Source: DASPTT01 sp035623275
GTDB taxonomy: Bacteria > Actinomycetota > Acidimicrobiia > Acidimicrobiales > UBA8190
Length of the DNA: 42,451 nt
Assembly: GCA_035623275.1 (NCBI GenBank)
Contig: DASPTT010000072.1
Span: forward strand, 1-42,451
Direction of reading: 5' to 3'
The stretch's first letter is position 1. Every line of letters starts with the position of its first letter. Below are positions 34,418 through 41,432 of the stretch, in pieces. The notes beneath the pieces are model-generated. The model was not told the DNA's origin, did not search any database, and was given only the letters and a program-made list of their open reading frames with translations. The translations under genes were made by a program, and so were the position numbers.

Positions 34418-34726
34418 TCACCCGAAGGGGAGCTGGGGGGCCTCGGCCAACGAGGGTCCCCCGGCCGAGCGCCGGCCGCGGACGGGAAAGACCTGGTCGG
34501 GGAGGAACGAACGCACGTGGTGCTCGCCGTCGCGCCCACCCGCCACCTCCACCGACTCCGCCCCGTTGCGCTCGTTGCGCACATGGGCCCGGAACACCCA
34601 GTGCAGGCCGCGCCCGGTCACGCCCGCGATCTCCACGGGGTCCCCGGCGCGCAGCCCGTTCCACGTGTCAGATCGGTGCAGGTGCGCCGGGAGCGCCTGG
34701 ACGGTGGACTTGCGGCGGCGGGCCAT
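34418..34726 (-). CDS. Small hypothetical protein
   Basis: The 102-residue protein begins MARRRKSTVQALP and contains a beta-rich stretch (GDPVEIAGVTGRGLHWVFRA, then EHHVRSFLPDQVFPV) that could be a small barrel. I do not recognise it. It sits where M. tuberculosis has a rhomboid protease gene (Rv1337) between cysM and murI. It has no membrane segments, so it is not a shortened rhomboid. It begins right after a triple 15-bp repeat, and its codon positions look coding, although chance is possible. Confidence 0.5.
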   Translation of the reverse strand: MARRRKSTVQALPAHLHRSDTWNGLRAGDPVEIAGVTGRGLHWVFRAHVRNERNGAESVEVAGGRDGEHHVRSFLPDQVFPVRGRRSAGGPSLAEAPQLPFG

Positions 34727-34771
34727 GGGCGTTCGTCAGAGGGGCGTTCGTCAGAGGGGCGTTCGTCAGAA
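34727..34771. repeat. Three tandem 15-bp repeats across the cysM stop codon
   Basis: The unit GGGCGTTCGTCAGAG occurs three times (34727-34741, 34742-34756, 34757-34771; the last base of the third differs). The third copy contains the cysM stop codon and the first ends at the start codon of the next gene, so duplication has lengthened the junction between them. Confidence 0.85.
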
Positions 34772-35713
34772 ATAGATGGTGCGCTTGGCCCGCTCGGTGA
34801 CGACGTCGATGTCGTCGGTCCACGCGCCGGTGGACAGGTACTTCCAGCCGCCGTCCGCCGAGACCACGACGATGACGCCCCGCTCGATGGACTGCGCACA
34901 GCGCGCCGCGCCGGCCATGGCCGCGCCCGAGGAGATCCCCGCGAAGACACCCACCTCCGCCAGCCGCCGGGTCCACTCGATGGACTGGCGAGGGTTGATG
35001 ATGGTCTTGCGGTCGAGCAGGTCGGGGCCGCCCAGGTCCGTGAAGATGGGCGGGATGTAGCCGTCGTCCAGGTTGCGCAGGCCGTCGACCATCTCGCCCG
35101 CGGGCGGCTCGACCGCCCACACCTCGATGTCCGGATTGCGCTCCTTCAGGAACCGGCCCACACCGAGGAGCGTGCCCGACGTCCCGAGGCCGGCCACGAA
35201 GTGCGTCACCTCCGGGCAGTCCCGCCAGATCTCGGGACCGGTCCCCTCGTAGTGCGCCTTGGGGTTGGCCGGGTTGGCGTACTGGTAGAGGAAGACCCAC
35301 TCGGGGTGCTCGGCGTGGATGCGCTCGGCCATGCGCACCGCGCCGTTGGACCCCTCCTCCCCCGGCGACTCGATGATGTGCGCGCCCCACAGCTCCAGGA
35401 GCTGGCGCCGCTCCGGCGACACGTTGGTGGGGAGGACGACGTTGAGCGTGTAGCCCTTCACCCGGCACACCAGGGCGAGGCCGATGCCGGTGTTGCCCGA
35501 GGTCGGCTCCAGGAGCGTGGCCCCGGCGGTCAGGCGGCCGTCCTTCTCCGCCTCCTCGACCATGGACAGGGCGACCCGGTCCTTGACCGATCCGCCCGGG
35601 TTCTGGCCCTCCAGCTTGACGAGGATGCGGACGTCGGGGTTGGGGCTGAGCGTGGACACCTCGACCATCGGGGTGTCCCCGATGAGGTCGAGGACGCTCG
35701 ACGCGTAGGCCAC
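34766..35713 (-). CDS. cysM: O-phosphoserine-type cysteine synthase using CysO thiocarboxylate
   Basis: The 315-residue PLP enzyme has the lysine K44 in GQNPGGSVKDR, the substrate loop PTSGNTGIG and the glycine-rich phosphate loop GTSGTLLG. Its closest pattern is mycobacterial CysM (Rv1336), which makes cysteine from O-phosphoserine with sulfide carried as a thiocarboxylate on CysO. That use is supported by cysO and mec directly upstream. The C-terminal tail ending RAKRTIYF matches the closing tail of the mycobacterial enzyme. It starts 42 bp after cysO. Confidence 0.93.
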   Translation of the reverse strand: MAYASSVLDLIGDTPMVEVSTLSPNPDVRILVKLEGQNPGGSVKDRVALSMVEEAEKDGRLTAGATLLEPTSGNTGIGLALVCRVKGYTLNVVLPTNVSPERRQLLELWGAHIIESPGEEGSNGAVRMAERIHAEHPEWVFLYQYANPANPKAHYEGTGPEIWRDCPEVTHFVAGLGTSGTLLGVGRFLKERNPDIEVWAVEPPAGEMVDGLRNLDDGYIPPIFTDLGGPDLLDRKTIINPRQSIEWTRRLAEVGVFAGISSGAAMAGAARCAQSIERGVIVVVSADGGWKYLSTGAWTDDIDVVTERAKRTIYF

Positions 35714-35755
35714 GACGCCCGCCTCCCCCGAAGCCGCCGACCGGCGCCCGGGCGC

Positions 35756-36031
35756 TCAGCCGCCGGCCACGGCCGGCAGGATCGAGATCTGGTCGCCGCT
35801 CGTGACCTTGGTGTCGAGCTGGTCCAGGTAGCGGACGTCGTCGTCGTTGACGTACACGTTGACGAACTTGTGCAGGGTGCCCTCGTCGGTGAGGACCTGG
35901 CCGGCCATGGCCGGGTACGTCCGCACCAGGTCCTCGAGGACCTCGCCGATGGTCGACCCGTTCGCCGTCACGGTCGCGTTGCCGCCGGCGGCCGCCCGCA
36001 GCACGGTCGGCAGACGCACTTCCACGGCCAA
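35756..36031 (-). CDS. cysO: Sulfur-carrier protein CysO (MoaD/ThiS fold)
   Basis: The 91-residue ubiquitin-like carrier ends in ILPAVAGG; the C-terminal Gly-Gly is converted to a thiocarboxylate that donates sulfur to CysM. KFVNVYVNDDDVRYLDQLDT is the middle signature of CysO. A TTG at 36031 has GGAGGG six bases upstream and gives the expected length, so it is chosen over the GTG at 36025. It lies 71 bp after mec and 42 bp before cysM, the order found in mycobacteria (Rv1334-Rv1336). Confidence 0.93.
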   Translation of the reverse strand: MAVEVRLPTVLRAAAGGNATVTANGSTIGEVLEDLVRTYPAMAGQVLTDEGTLHKFVNVYVNDDDVRYLDQLDTKVTSGDQISILPAVAGG

Positions 36032-36102
36032 TGCCTTCCCTCCAGTGTCGGCCGCGGCGGGATGGCCCGTCGAGGCGATTCCTGACTGATTTGCTGGTGA
36101 TT

Positions 36103-36516
36103 CTACCGGCCGTCGACGAGGACCGGCTCCTCCTCCACCCGCCCCCCGATGATCCGGTACGACCGCACCACCGGGTGGGTGTCGCGCAGGGACACGAGCA
36201 CGTAGTGCCAGTCGGGATAGAGGGGGTTGGCCTGCGCGATATCGGTGGGGGAAGGGTAGGCGTCGGTGTGGGTGTGGGAGTGGAAGACGGCGATGACCTG
36301 CTCCCCGAGGGACTCGGCGCGCTCCTCCACCCGCTGGAACTCGAGACCGTCGAGCGCATAGACCTTGGCCGAGGCGGCGAGGTTGCGGGTCGGGTAGCAG
36401 GTGGAGACGGAGCCCGTGGCGGGATCGCCCCCGAGCAGACCGCACGCCTCGTCGGGCAGGCCTCCGAGGCAGTGGCTCACCATCTCGGCGTGCACGGCCG
36501 CGGGCAGGCGCAACAT
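36103..36516 (-). CDS. mec: CysO-cysteine peptidase, JAMM/MPN metalloprotease
   Basis: The 137-residue zinc peptidase releases cysteine from the CysO-cysteine adduct formed by CysM. The JAMM residues are all present: E23, H79, H81, S89 and D92 (HSHTHTDAYPSPTD), with the H-x-H-x7-S-x2-D spacing. ACGLLGG is the usual early strand. It is the first gene of the minus-strand group and diverges from smpB across 68 bp. Confidence 0.93.
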   Translation of the reverse strand: MLRLPAAVHAEMVSHCLGGLPDEACGLLGGDPATGSVSTCYPTRNLAASAKVYALDGLEFQRVEERAESLGEQVIAVFHSHTHTDAYPSPTDIAQANPLYPDWHYVLVSLRDTHPVVRSYRIIGGRVEEEPVLVDGR

Positions 36517-36552
36517 GGGGTCAGAGGGTATCGGTGCGGCGGACAGGCCGTA

Positions 36553-36582
36553 TACCCTCCGCTACCCTCCGCTACCCTCCGC
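36553..36582. repeat. Three tandem 10-bp repeats before smpB
   Basis: TACCCTCCGC occurs three times without mismatch, ending two bases before the smpB ATG, in the divergent mec-smpB region. TATACC at 36551-36556 could be a -10 element. No Shine-Dalgarno sequence for smpB is seen, as the repeats occupy its place. Confidence 0.8.
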
Positions 36583-36584
36583 GC

Positions 36585-37124
36585 ATGGCCAAGGGACCCG
36601 GTCGCACGCAACGACGCGAACCGCGCGCGGATGCGCCGCGCCCGGTGGCCCGCAACCGCCGCGCCCGGCACGAGTACGACATCCTCGAGGTCCTCGAGTG
36701 CGGGATCGCGCTGGTGGGCAGCGAGGTCAAGTCCCTGCGCGCCGGGCGGGCGTCGCTCCAGGACGCCTACGCGCGGGTCGAGGGCGGTGAGACCTGGCTG
36801 TACGGGGTCCACATCCCGCCCTACGAGCACGCCGGGGCATTCGGCGCCCACGACCCCGACCGCCGGCGCAAGCTCCTGTTGCACCGGCGCGAGATCGACG
36901 AGCTGCTGGGCCGCACCCAGCAGCAGTCGCTGACGCTCGTCCCGCTCTCCATCTACTTCAAGGACGGCAAGGCGAAGGTCGAGCTCGCCCTGGCCAAAGG
37001 GCGGCGCCTCTACGACAAGCGCCACGCCATCGCCACCCGCGACGCGGCCCGTGAGGCCGAGCGCGAAGCGGCGCGGGCCGCGGGCCGCGGCGGGTCACGG
37101 GGCTCGCGCCGCGGCGAGGACTGA
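36585..37124 (+). CDS. smpB: SsrA-binding protein SmpB
   Basis: The 179-residue protein binds tmRNA and brings it to stalled ribosomes. Core motifs: RNRRARHEYDILEVLECGIAL (in part), GSEVKSLRAGRASLQDAYA, then KLLLHRREIDEL and KVELALAKGRRLYDKRHAIATRDA. An N-terminal basic extension of about 20 residues and an Arg/Gly-rich tail are longer than usual. The ATG at 36585 is the start; an in-frame upstream ATG would read through the tandem repeats. Its RNA partner ssrA lies 2.6 kb downstream on the same strand. Confidence 0.95.
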   Translation: MAKGPGRTQRREPRADAPRPVARNRRARHEYDILEVLECGIALVGSEVKSLRAGRASLQDAYARVEGGETWLYGVHIPPYEHAGAFGAHDPDRRRKLLLHRREIDELLGRTQQQSLTLVPLSIYFKDGKAKVELALAKGRRLYDKRHAIATRDAAREAEREAARAAGRGGSRGSRRGED

Positions 37125-37260
37125 GCCCGCCGGCCGCGACCCGCCGCCCGACCGGCGCGCCGAACCCCTGGTGGCCGCCCATCGCGTGAAGGGCTCCCGA
37201 GACCCTCCGGGACGTACCCGAGACCCTCTGGACGCAACGGAAAACGCTCGGACCCCGACC

Positions 37261-37266
37261 TACACT
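37261..37266 (+). promoter_or_regulatory. Possible -10 element for the DUF2252 gene
   Basis: TACACT lies 31 bp before the GTG at 37298, in an AT-richer patch of the 173-bp smpB-DUF2252 gap. CCCGAGACCCTC occurs twice 21 bp apart just upstream. No convincing -35 hexamer is seen. Confidence 0.3.
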
Positions 37267-37297
37267 GCAGCTGGGCGGGGAAAGCCAGGTCGAGATC

Positions 37298-38776
37298 GTG
37301 ACCACCACCGAAAAGACCCAGACCAAAGCGGCCAAGAAGGCGCTGTCGGCCCAGGAGCGAGCGGCCCAGAGCGCGCGGCTCAAGGTCGAGCACATCGACC
37401 GCGAGCAGGGCACGGAGCGGGGCAGGGCGGTGCGCAAGGCGATGCCGCGCTCGAGCCACGCCGACTGGATCCCGCCCTCGGGACGCCGCAGCCCGGTCGA
37501 CATCCTGGCCGAGCAGGCGACCACCCGCGAGCCCGACCTGATCCCCATCCGCCACGGGCGGATGATGGTCTCCCCCTTCACCTTCTTCCGCGGCGCCGCC
37601 GCGGTCATGGCCGCGGACCTGGCCCACACGCCGACCACGGGGATGCGCGTCCAGCTCTGCGGCGACGCCCACCTCCTCAACTTCGGCGGGTACGCGTCGC
37701 CGGAGCGGGAGCTCATCTTCGACGTCAACGACTTCGACGAGACCCTCCCCGGCTCGTGGGAGTGGGACGTCAAGCGCCTGGCCGCCAGCGTCGACATCGC
37801 GGCACGACAGGTGGGCTTCACCAGCCAGGATCGCCGCGCCGCAGTGGAGCGGACGGTGCGCGGGTACCGGACGGCCATGCGGGAATTCGCGGCCAAGACC
37901 GAGCTCGACGTGTGGTACGCGCACCTGGACGCCGAGGGACTGGCGGCCCGGGTCCGGGCGGAGTCGGGGCGCAAGATCACGCCCGTTCTCGACGCCGCCT
38001 TCGCCAAGGCCCGGACCAAGGACTCCATGAAGGCCTTCGCCAAGCTGACGTCCGTGGTCGACGGCCAGCTCCGCATCACCCCCGACCCGCCCCTGGTGGT
38101 GCCGCTGCGCGACCTGGTCGACCCGGCCCTGCGGCCCAACTACTGGGAAGAGCTGCAGTGGATCTTCCGCTCGTACCGCCGGACCCTGCAGGGGGACCGC
38201 CGCCACCTCCTCGAGCAGTACCGGATGGTCGACATGGCCCGCAAGGTCGTCGGAGTCGGGAGCGTGGGCACGCGCTGCTGGATCATCCTGCTCATGGGCC
38301 GTGACGACAACGACCCGTTGTTCATCCAGGTCAAGGAGGCGCAGGACTCGGTACTCGCCCCCTTCGCCGGCAAGAGCAAGTTCAACAACCAGGGCCAGCG
38401 TGTGGTCGAGGGGCAGCGCCTCATGCAAGCTGCCAGCGACATCTTCCTGGGCTGGATCCGGGTCATCGGTCTCGACAACAACGAGCGCGACTTCTACGTG
38501 CGCCAGCTCTGGGACTGGAAGATCTCGGTGAACCCGGACAACGCCACCCCCGACACCCTGGGCCTCTACGGCGAGGTCTGCGGCTGGACGCTCGCCTCCG
38601 GCCACGCCCGTTCGGGCGACCGCATCGCCATCGCCTCCTATCTCGGTGGTGGCCCCACCTTCGACGTGGCGGTGACCGACTTCGCGGAGGCCTACGCGGC
38701 GCAGAACGAGCGCGACTACGCGATCTTCACCGACGCCGTGAAGGACGGGGTGCTCGAAGCGACCATGGGGCTCTAA
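37298..38776 (+). CDS. DUF2252 protein with kinase-like motifs
   Basis: The 492-residue protein belongs to the uncharacterised DUF2252 family. Residues 121-130 read CGDAHLLNFG, close to the catalytic H/G-D-x-x-x-x-N loop of aminoglycoside/protein kinase-like folds, and 141-148 FDVNDFDE resembles the metal-binding D-x-D/E. WEWDVKRLAAS follows at 154. A candidate nucleotide-binding lysine, K346 in FIQVKEA, comes after these motifs rather than before. It is soluble, with a charged Lys/Ala-rich N-terminus. Its reaction and substrate are unknown; phosphotransfer is only an inference from motifs. Its stop codon overlaps that of the convergent channel gene. Confidence 0.85.
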   Translation: MTTTEKTQTKAAKKALSAQERAAQSARLKVEHIDREQGTERGRAVRKAMPRSSHADWIPPSGRRSPVDILAEQATTREPDLIPIRHGRMMVSPFTFFRGAAAVMAADLAHTPTTGMRVQLCGDAHLLNFGGYASPERELIFDVNDFDETLPGSWEWDVKRLAASVDIAARQVGFTSQDRRAAVERTVRGYRTAMREFAAKTELDVWYAHLDAEGLAARVRAESGRKITPVLDAAFAKARTKDSMKAFAKLTSVVDGQLRITPDPPLVVPLRDLVDPALRPNYWEELQWIFRSYRRTLQGDRRHLLEQYRMVDMARKVVGVGSVGTRCWIILLMGRDDNDPLFIQVKEAQDSVLAPFAGKSKFNNQGQRVVEGQRLMQAASDIFLGWIRVIGLDNNERDFYVRQLWDWKISVNPDNATPDTLGLYGEVCGWTLASGHARSGDRIAIASYLGGGPTFDVAVTDFAEAYAAQNERDYAIFTDAVKDGVLEATMGL

Positions 38777-39600
38777 CCACCGGGCCCCGTCTCGTCCTCG
38801 GCATTGTCGGCCTCGGCCGCCTCCGGTTCGTCCTCGTACTCCTCCTCGACGGTCGCACGCCGGGCCCGCAGCAGGGCGCGGCGCCCGCCGACGCGCGGCT
38901 GGTACATGGCGACGAGGCGGGCCACCAGAATGACCAGGAACACCTGGCCGACGAGGGCCTCGGTCACGGCCATGGTGCGGGGGAAGCCGTTGGCCGGGGT
39001 CAGGTCGCCGTAGCCCACGGTGGTCATGGTGATGAAGCTGAAGTAGACGAAATCGGGCGTACCGTGCTTCCCCGACTGGGCGAAGAACGAGTTCCCGCCG
39101 ATGAGCTGCACGGCAGAGTCGGCGTAGCCGAAGACGAGCCCGAGCAGCACGTACACGCTCACCGCGCCGAGGAGGGTCTCCACGGTGACCTCGCGGTGCC
39201 GGAGGATGCGGCTCAGGACGGCGAACGGCGTGGCCAGGATCAACAGGGCACAGATGAGAAAGACGGTCCCGGTCGACTTGTCGCCCGCCAGCAATGCGCT
39301 GACGATGGCGCTGCCCAAGGCGACGACGCACGCCACCCGGACCACCCGCAGGGCGGTGCCCCGGACGTGGGAGGTGTGGAAGCCGAGGAGCGCGGTGGCG
39401 CAGATGAAGGCGGTGGCGACGAGGTTGGCGATGTCGCCGGTCCACCCCACCGACAGCAGGATGTAGTCGACCAGGACCAGGAACAGCAGCAGGCCGTAGC
39501 TGTCCGACGCCCTGGCCGCCTCGCGCAGGACGCCCCGCCGGATGATCGGCAGGTCGGTCGGGCGCTCGGCCGGCGTCTGTGGCGTGAGGTCCTCGTCCAT
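38773..39600 (-). CDS. Ion channel protein with K+-type selectivity filter
   Basis: The 275-residue membrane protein has probable helices at GLLLFLVLVDYILLSVG, IANLVATAFICATALLGF, VVRVACVVALGSAIVSALL and TVFLICALLILATPFAVL. A pore unit follows: LLGAVSVYVLLGLVFGYA, the filter TTVGYGDLTP (around residue 195) and VTEALVGQVFLVILVARLV. It should pass potassium. The acidic cytoplasmic tail (EEEYEDEPEAAEADNAEDE) is unusual and has no RCK domain. The start is uncertain: the ATG at 39600 gives a compact N-terminus, while ATGs at 39663 and 39696 would add a Gly-rich leader. Confidence 0.8.
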   Translation of the reverse strand: MDEDLTPQTPAERPTDLPIIRRGVLREAARASDSYGLLLFLVLVDYILLSVGWTGDIANLVATAFICATALLGFHTSHVRGTALRVVRVACVVALGSAIVSALLAGDKSTGTVFLICALLILATPFAVLSRILRHREVTVETLLGAVSVYVLLGLVFGYADSAVQLIGGNSFFAQSGKHGTPDFVYFSFITMTTVGYGDLTPANGFPRTMAVTEALVGQVFLVILVARLVAMYQPRVGGRRALLRARRATVEEEYEDEPEAAEADNAEDETGPGG

Positions 39601-39724
39601 CGGTCGTTCGTGGCCGCCCCCGGTGGCCCCTCCGCCCCGGCGGATGGTGCCCCCGATGCCTCCCATGATGGCGCAACCTGGGCGTTGCGCGGCCATGCCG
39701 GGTCACCACGGCCAGGCCGTCCGG

Positions 39725-39730
39725 TAGAAT
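39725..39730 (+). promoter_or_regulatory. -10 element of ssrA
   Basis: TAGAAT, a good match to TANNNT, lies 22 bp before the mature 5' end of tmRNA. The position 17 bp upstream (GTCACC) is a weak -35. Confidence 0.55.
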
Positions 39731-39751
39731 CGTGCTCGAGATACCCATCGA

Positions 39752-40100
39752 GGGGGTGATTGGCTTCGACTCTGGTCGTCGAGGCGGGAGAAGCGAGCCG
39801 TGGTCCCCGGAGCCACGTTAAAGAGCCGGGACACAAAACAAACGCCGAGCCTCAGCTCGCGCTGGCTGCTTAATCAGTAGCCCGTCCGTCCGGTCTCAGC
39901 CCTACAGGCCGGGTACGGGCGTCATCTCGTAGGGCTCACCCGAGCGGTCCTGCCGAGCGGCCGCCGGGGACAATCTCGCTCGGCTGGGGAGCGGTGACAA
40001 CGCCGGCGGCGGCACCGTTCCCGAGACTGAGCTGCCGGCTGCGCTCGGAGAAGGCCCGTCGAGAACCCAGAGGACGCGGGTTCGATTCCCGCCACCTCCA
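39752..40100 (+). ncRNA. ssrA: Transfer-messenger RNA (tmRNA)
   Basis: The 5' end GGGGGTGATTGGCTTCGAC and the 3' end GGTTCGATTCCCGCCACCTCCA are the standard tmRNA termini. GGGGGTG pairs with CACCTCC (one G-U) to form the tRNA-like acceptor; CCA is not encoded (CTA follows). The tag frame ends GCG CTG GCT GCT TAA, giving ALAA. If the resume codon is the GGA at about 39829, the tag is GHKTNAEPQLALAA. With SmpB it rescues stalled ribosomes and marks the peptide for proteases such as ClpP, also encoded here. The resume codon is inferred. Confidence 0.95.
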
Positions 40101-40392
40101 CTACATGATCAGTGCCGTGACCTGCGACGATCCTCGAAGGATGAAGCGCGAGCAAGCTCAGGACACGAACGGGACACGCTGGGCGATCCGTGGGTCCGCC
40201 CCACCGAGTTGTCCGCCTAGAAGCCCAAGGGTTGAGCGATACCAGACGGGTGTGAGCACCGCTGCCAGTAGCGCAACACCGGCATGTTCGTGCGGTCCTG
40301 TCAAACAGAGACCCCGCACGAAATTGGGAATCTCGTGCTGGTGTCTACCAACGTTCATAGCCTGCACCTCGCGAAACATGAATGCGCGGCGC
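40101..40392. other. Non-coding flank downstream of ssrA, possible integration junction
   Basis: No convincing gene is seen in these 292 bases. Base composition becomes visibly AT-richer than the preceding 40 kb from about 40101. GGACACGAACGGGACACG at about 40161-40178 is a short internal repeat. tmRNA 3' ends are common integration sites, but no second copy of the ssrA 3' end is present in the window. Confidence 0.4.
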
Positions 40393-40896
40393 TCAGCAAC
40401 CGGGCGGGACCCCGGAGACACCAGATTCTGAGTAGAAGAGCTCGAGAAGGCCGCAGATAGTGGCCTTGGCCACGAGCCACTCGCCACTCACGTATACCGC
40501 ATAGCCGCTGGATGGTGTCGGGAAGAGAGGCTGGCCGTTGATGCCCAGGATCTCATAGCTCACCTTGGCGCAAGGCGACGGCAAGGCGTCCTGGCTACAG
40601 GTTGAGGCGCTGAGCACCTGGCCCCCGACCACTCTTGCACCCGTGGCTTCCTTAGCTAGCTGGGACGACAGCGCCTGCGATAGAGCCTGCTTGAGAGACG
40701 AACCATCCTGGATGGCTGCCGTCTTGCTGGAGATGTTCTTGTTGGCGAAGTTGAACAAGGTGCTGTACTGCTTCGAGATCTGCGTTAGAAAGTTGTATAC
40801 AGTCACCGTTGGTGTGCTCGCACCACAGGCTGCCAACAAACAGGCGAGCGCTACCGCCAGGCCGCCCAAGCCGCCAACTCTGCGCATGGAATTCAT
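40393..40896 (-). CDS. Small four-cysteine lipoprotein, unknown family (copy 2)
   Basis: The 167-residue protein has a signal peptide with lipobox LLAAC (C24) and about 140 mature residues. It is clearly homologous to the lipoprotein at 21238-21792: shared blocks are TLFNFANKN, PSPCAKVSYEILG, GYAVYVSGEWLVAKATICGL and the ending GVPPGC. Cysteines in STCSQDALPSPC, TIC and the final residue are conserved. Codon third positions are less GC-rich than in copy 1, suggesting separate ancestry or transfer. An upstream in-frame start at 41001 would put a long hydrophilic leader before the signal, so the ATG at 40896 is chosen. Function unknown. Confidence 0.8.
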   Translation of the reverse strand: MNSMRRVGGLGGLAVALACLLAACGASTPTVTVYNFLTQISKQYSTLFNFANKNISSKTAAIQDGSSLKQALSQALSSQLAKEATGARVVGGQVLSASTCSQDALPSPCAKVSYEILGINGQPLFPTPSSGYAVYVSGEWLVAKATICGLLELFYSESGVSGVPPGC

Positions 40897-41432
40897 GCCA
40901 CTGCCCACCCAGTCATCATGACGCCCGAGGTTGATGGCACCAGCGTCGAAGGTTTCCGGCCGCCCGCCGTCCGAAGGCCCCGCAGTCACCCTCCGTAGCA
41001 TTCGACCAGGCTGACCTCACCCCATAATCGAAATTCCTGGGCAGTTGAGCGTCCTGCGAGGGGTGAGCGGTAAGTGATGCGACCGTGCCTGGCCGGCTTC
41101 TTGACACGGCCCCGCCCCTTCAGGAATGCCGAGCGACCGTGCCTGGCCGGCTTCTTGACACGGCCCCGCCCCTTCAGGAATGCCGGGTGAGGTCGCCCCG
41201 GCTCTGGGGCCACCCACTCGAAGCTCCTATGGCTGTCAAGGGGCAGATTGAACCCGGTGGCAGGGACAGCTGGCGGACCAATCAAGGGCCACTCGGGAGC
41301 CGAGGGCAAGCTCTTATGAAGCCAGGCGTCAATGTCTCCGAGCAGGATCCGAGGGGCGGGCCGGCAGATCGGGCGAAGGCCAGTCCGAAGGACGGCAGGT
41401 AACGTTCGAGCCAGGCCCGCCCGCTCGGAGAT
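40897..41432. other. Gene-free interval with a possible small mobile element
   Basis: This 536-base stretch holds no convincing gene. It contains imperfect inverted sequences (41006-41039 and 41178-41201) around a perfect 54-bp tandem repeat, described separately. From 41208 to 41432 I see no recognisable feature; it should include the right end of the IS110-type element, which usually lacks terminal inverted repeats and so cannot be placed by eye. Confidence 0.5.
41079..41185. repeat. Perfect 54-bp tandem repeat, two copies
   Basis: The unit starts GCGACCGTGCCTGGCC at 41079 and again at 41133, and the copies match throughout. CCGTG and CACGG within each unit can pair across 17 bases. The outer sequences CAGGAAT...GGGTGAGGTC appear on the right (41178-41194) and, reverse-complemented with a longer gap, on the left (41013-41038), framing the repeats. 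Confidence 0.85.

Noticed and set aside
39922..40155. Minus-strand frame across ssrA resembling a database hypothetical protein (VAGIEPASSGFSTG)
   Set aside because: It is the antisense translation of the tmRNA 3' region, a known spurious annotation.
40158..40487. Minus-strand open frame between ssrA and the lipoprotein
   Set aside because: It overlaps the C-terminal part of the lipoprotein gene in another frame, lacks a signal or domain, and has no convincing ribosome site.
41079..41185. CRISPR array
   Set aside because: The two 54-bp units are directly adjacent, with no spacer, and no cas gene is in the window.
40986..41402. Open frames on both strands across the 54-bp tandem repeat (repeated FLKGRGRVKKPARHGR)
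   Set aside because: The repeat length is a multiple of three, so any frame stays open. There is no domain and both strands are equally open, so coding is not supported.
41208..41432. Remnant of a group II intron or other retroelement
   Set aside because: The purine-rich stretch suggested an intron leader, but no domain V hairpin or reverse transcriptase fragment could be found.
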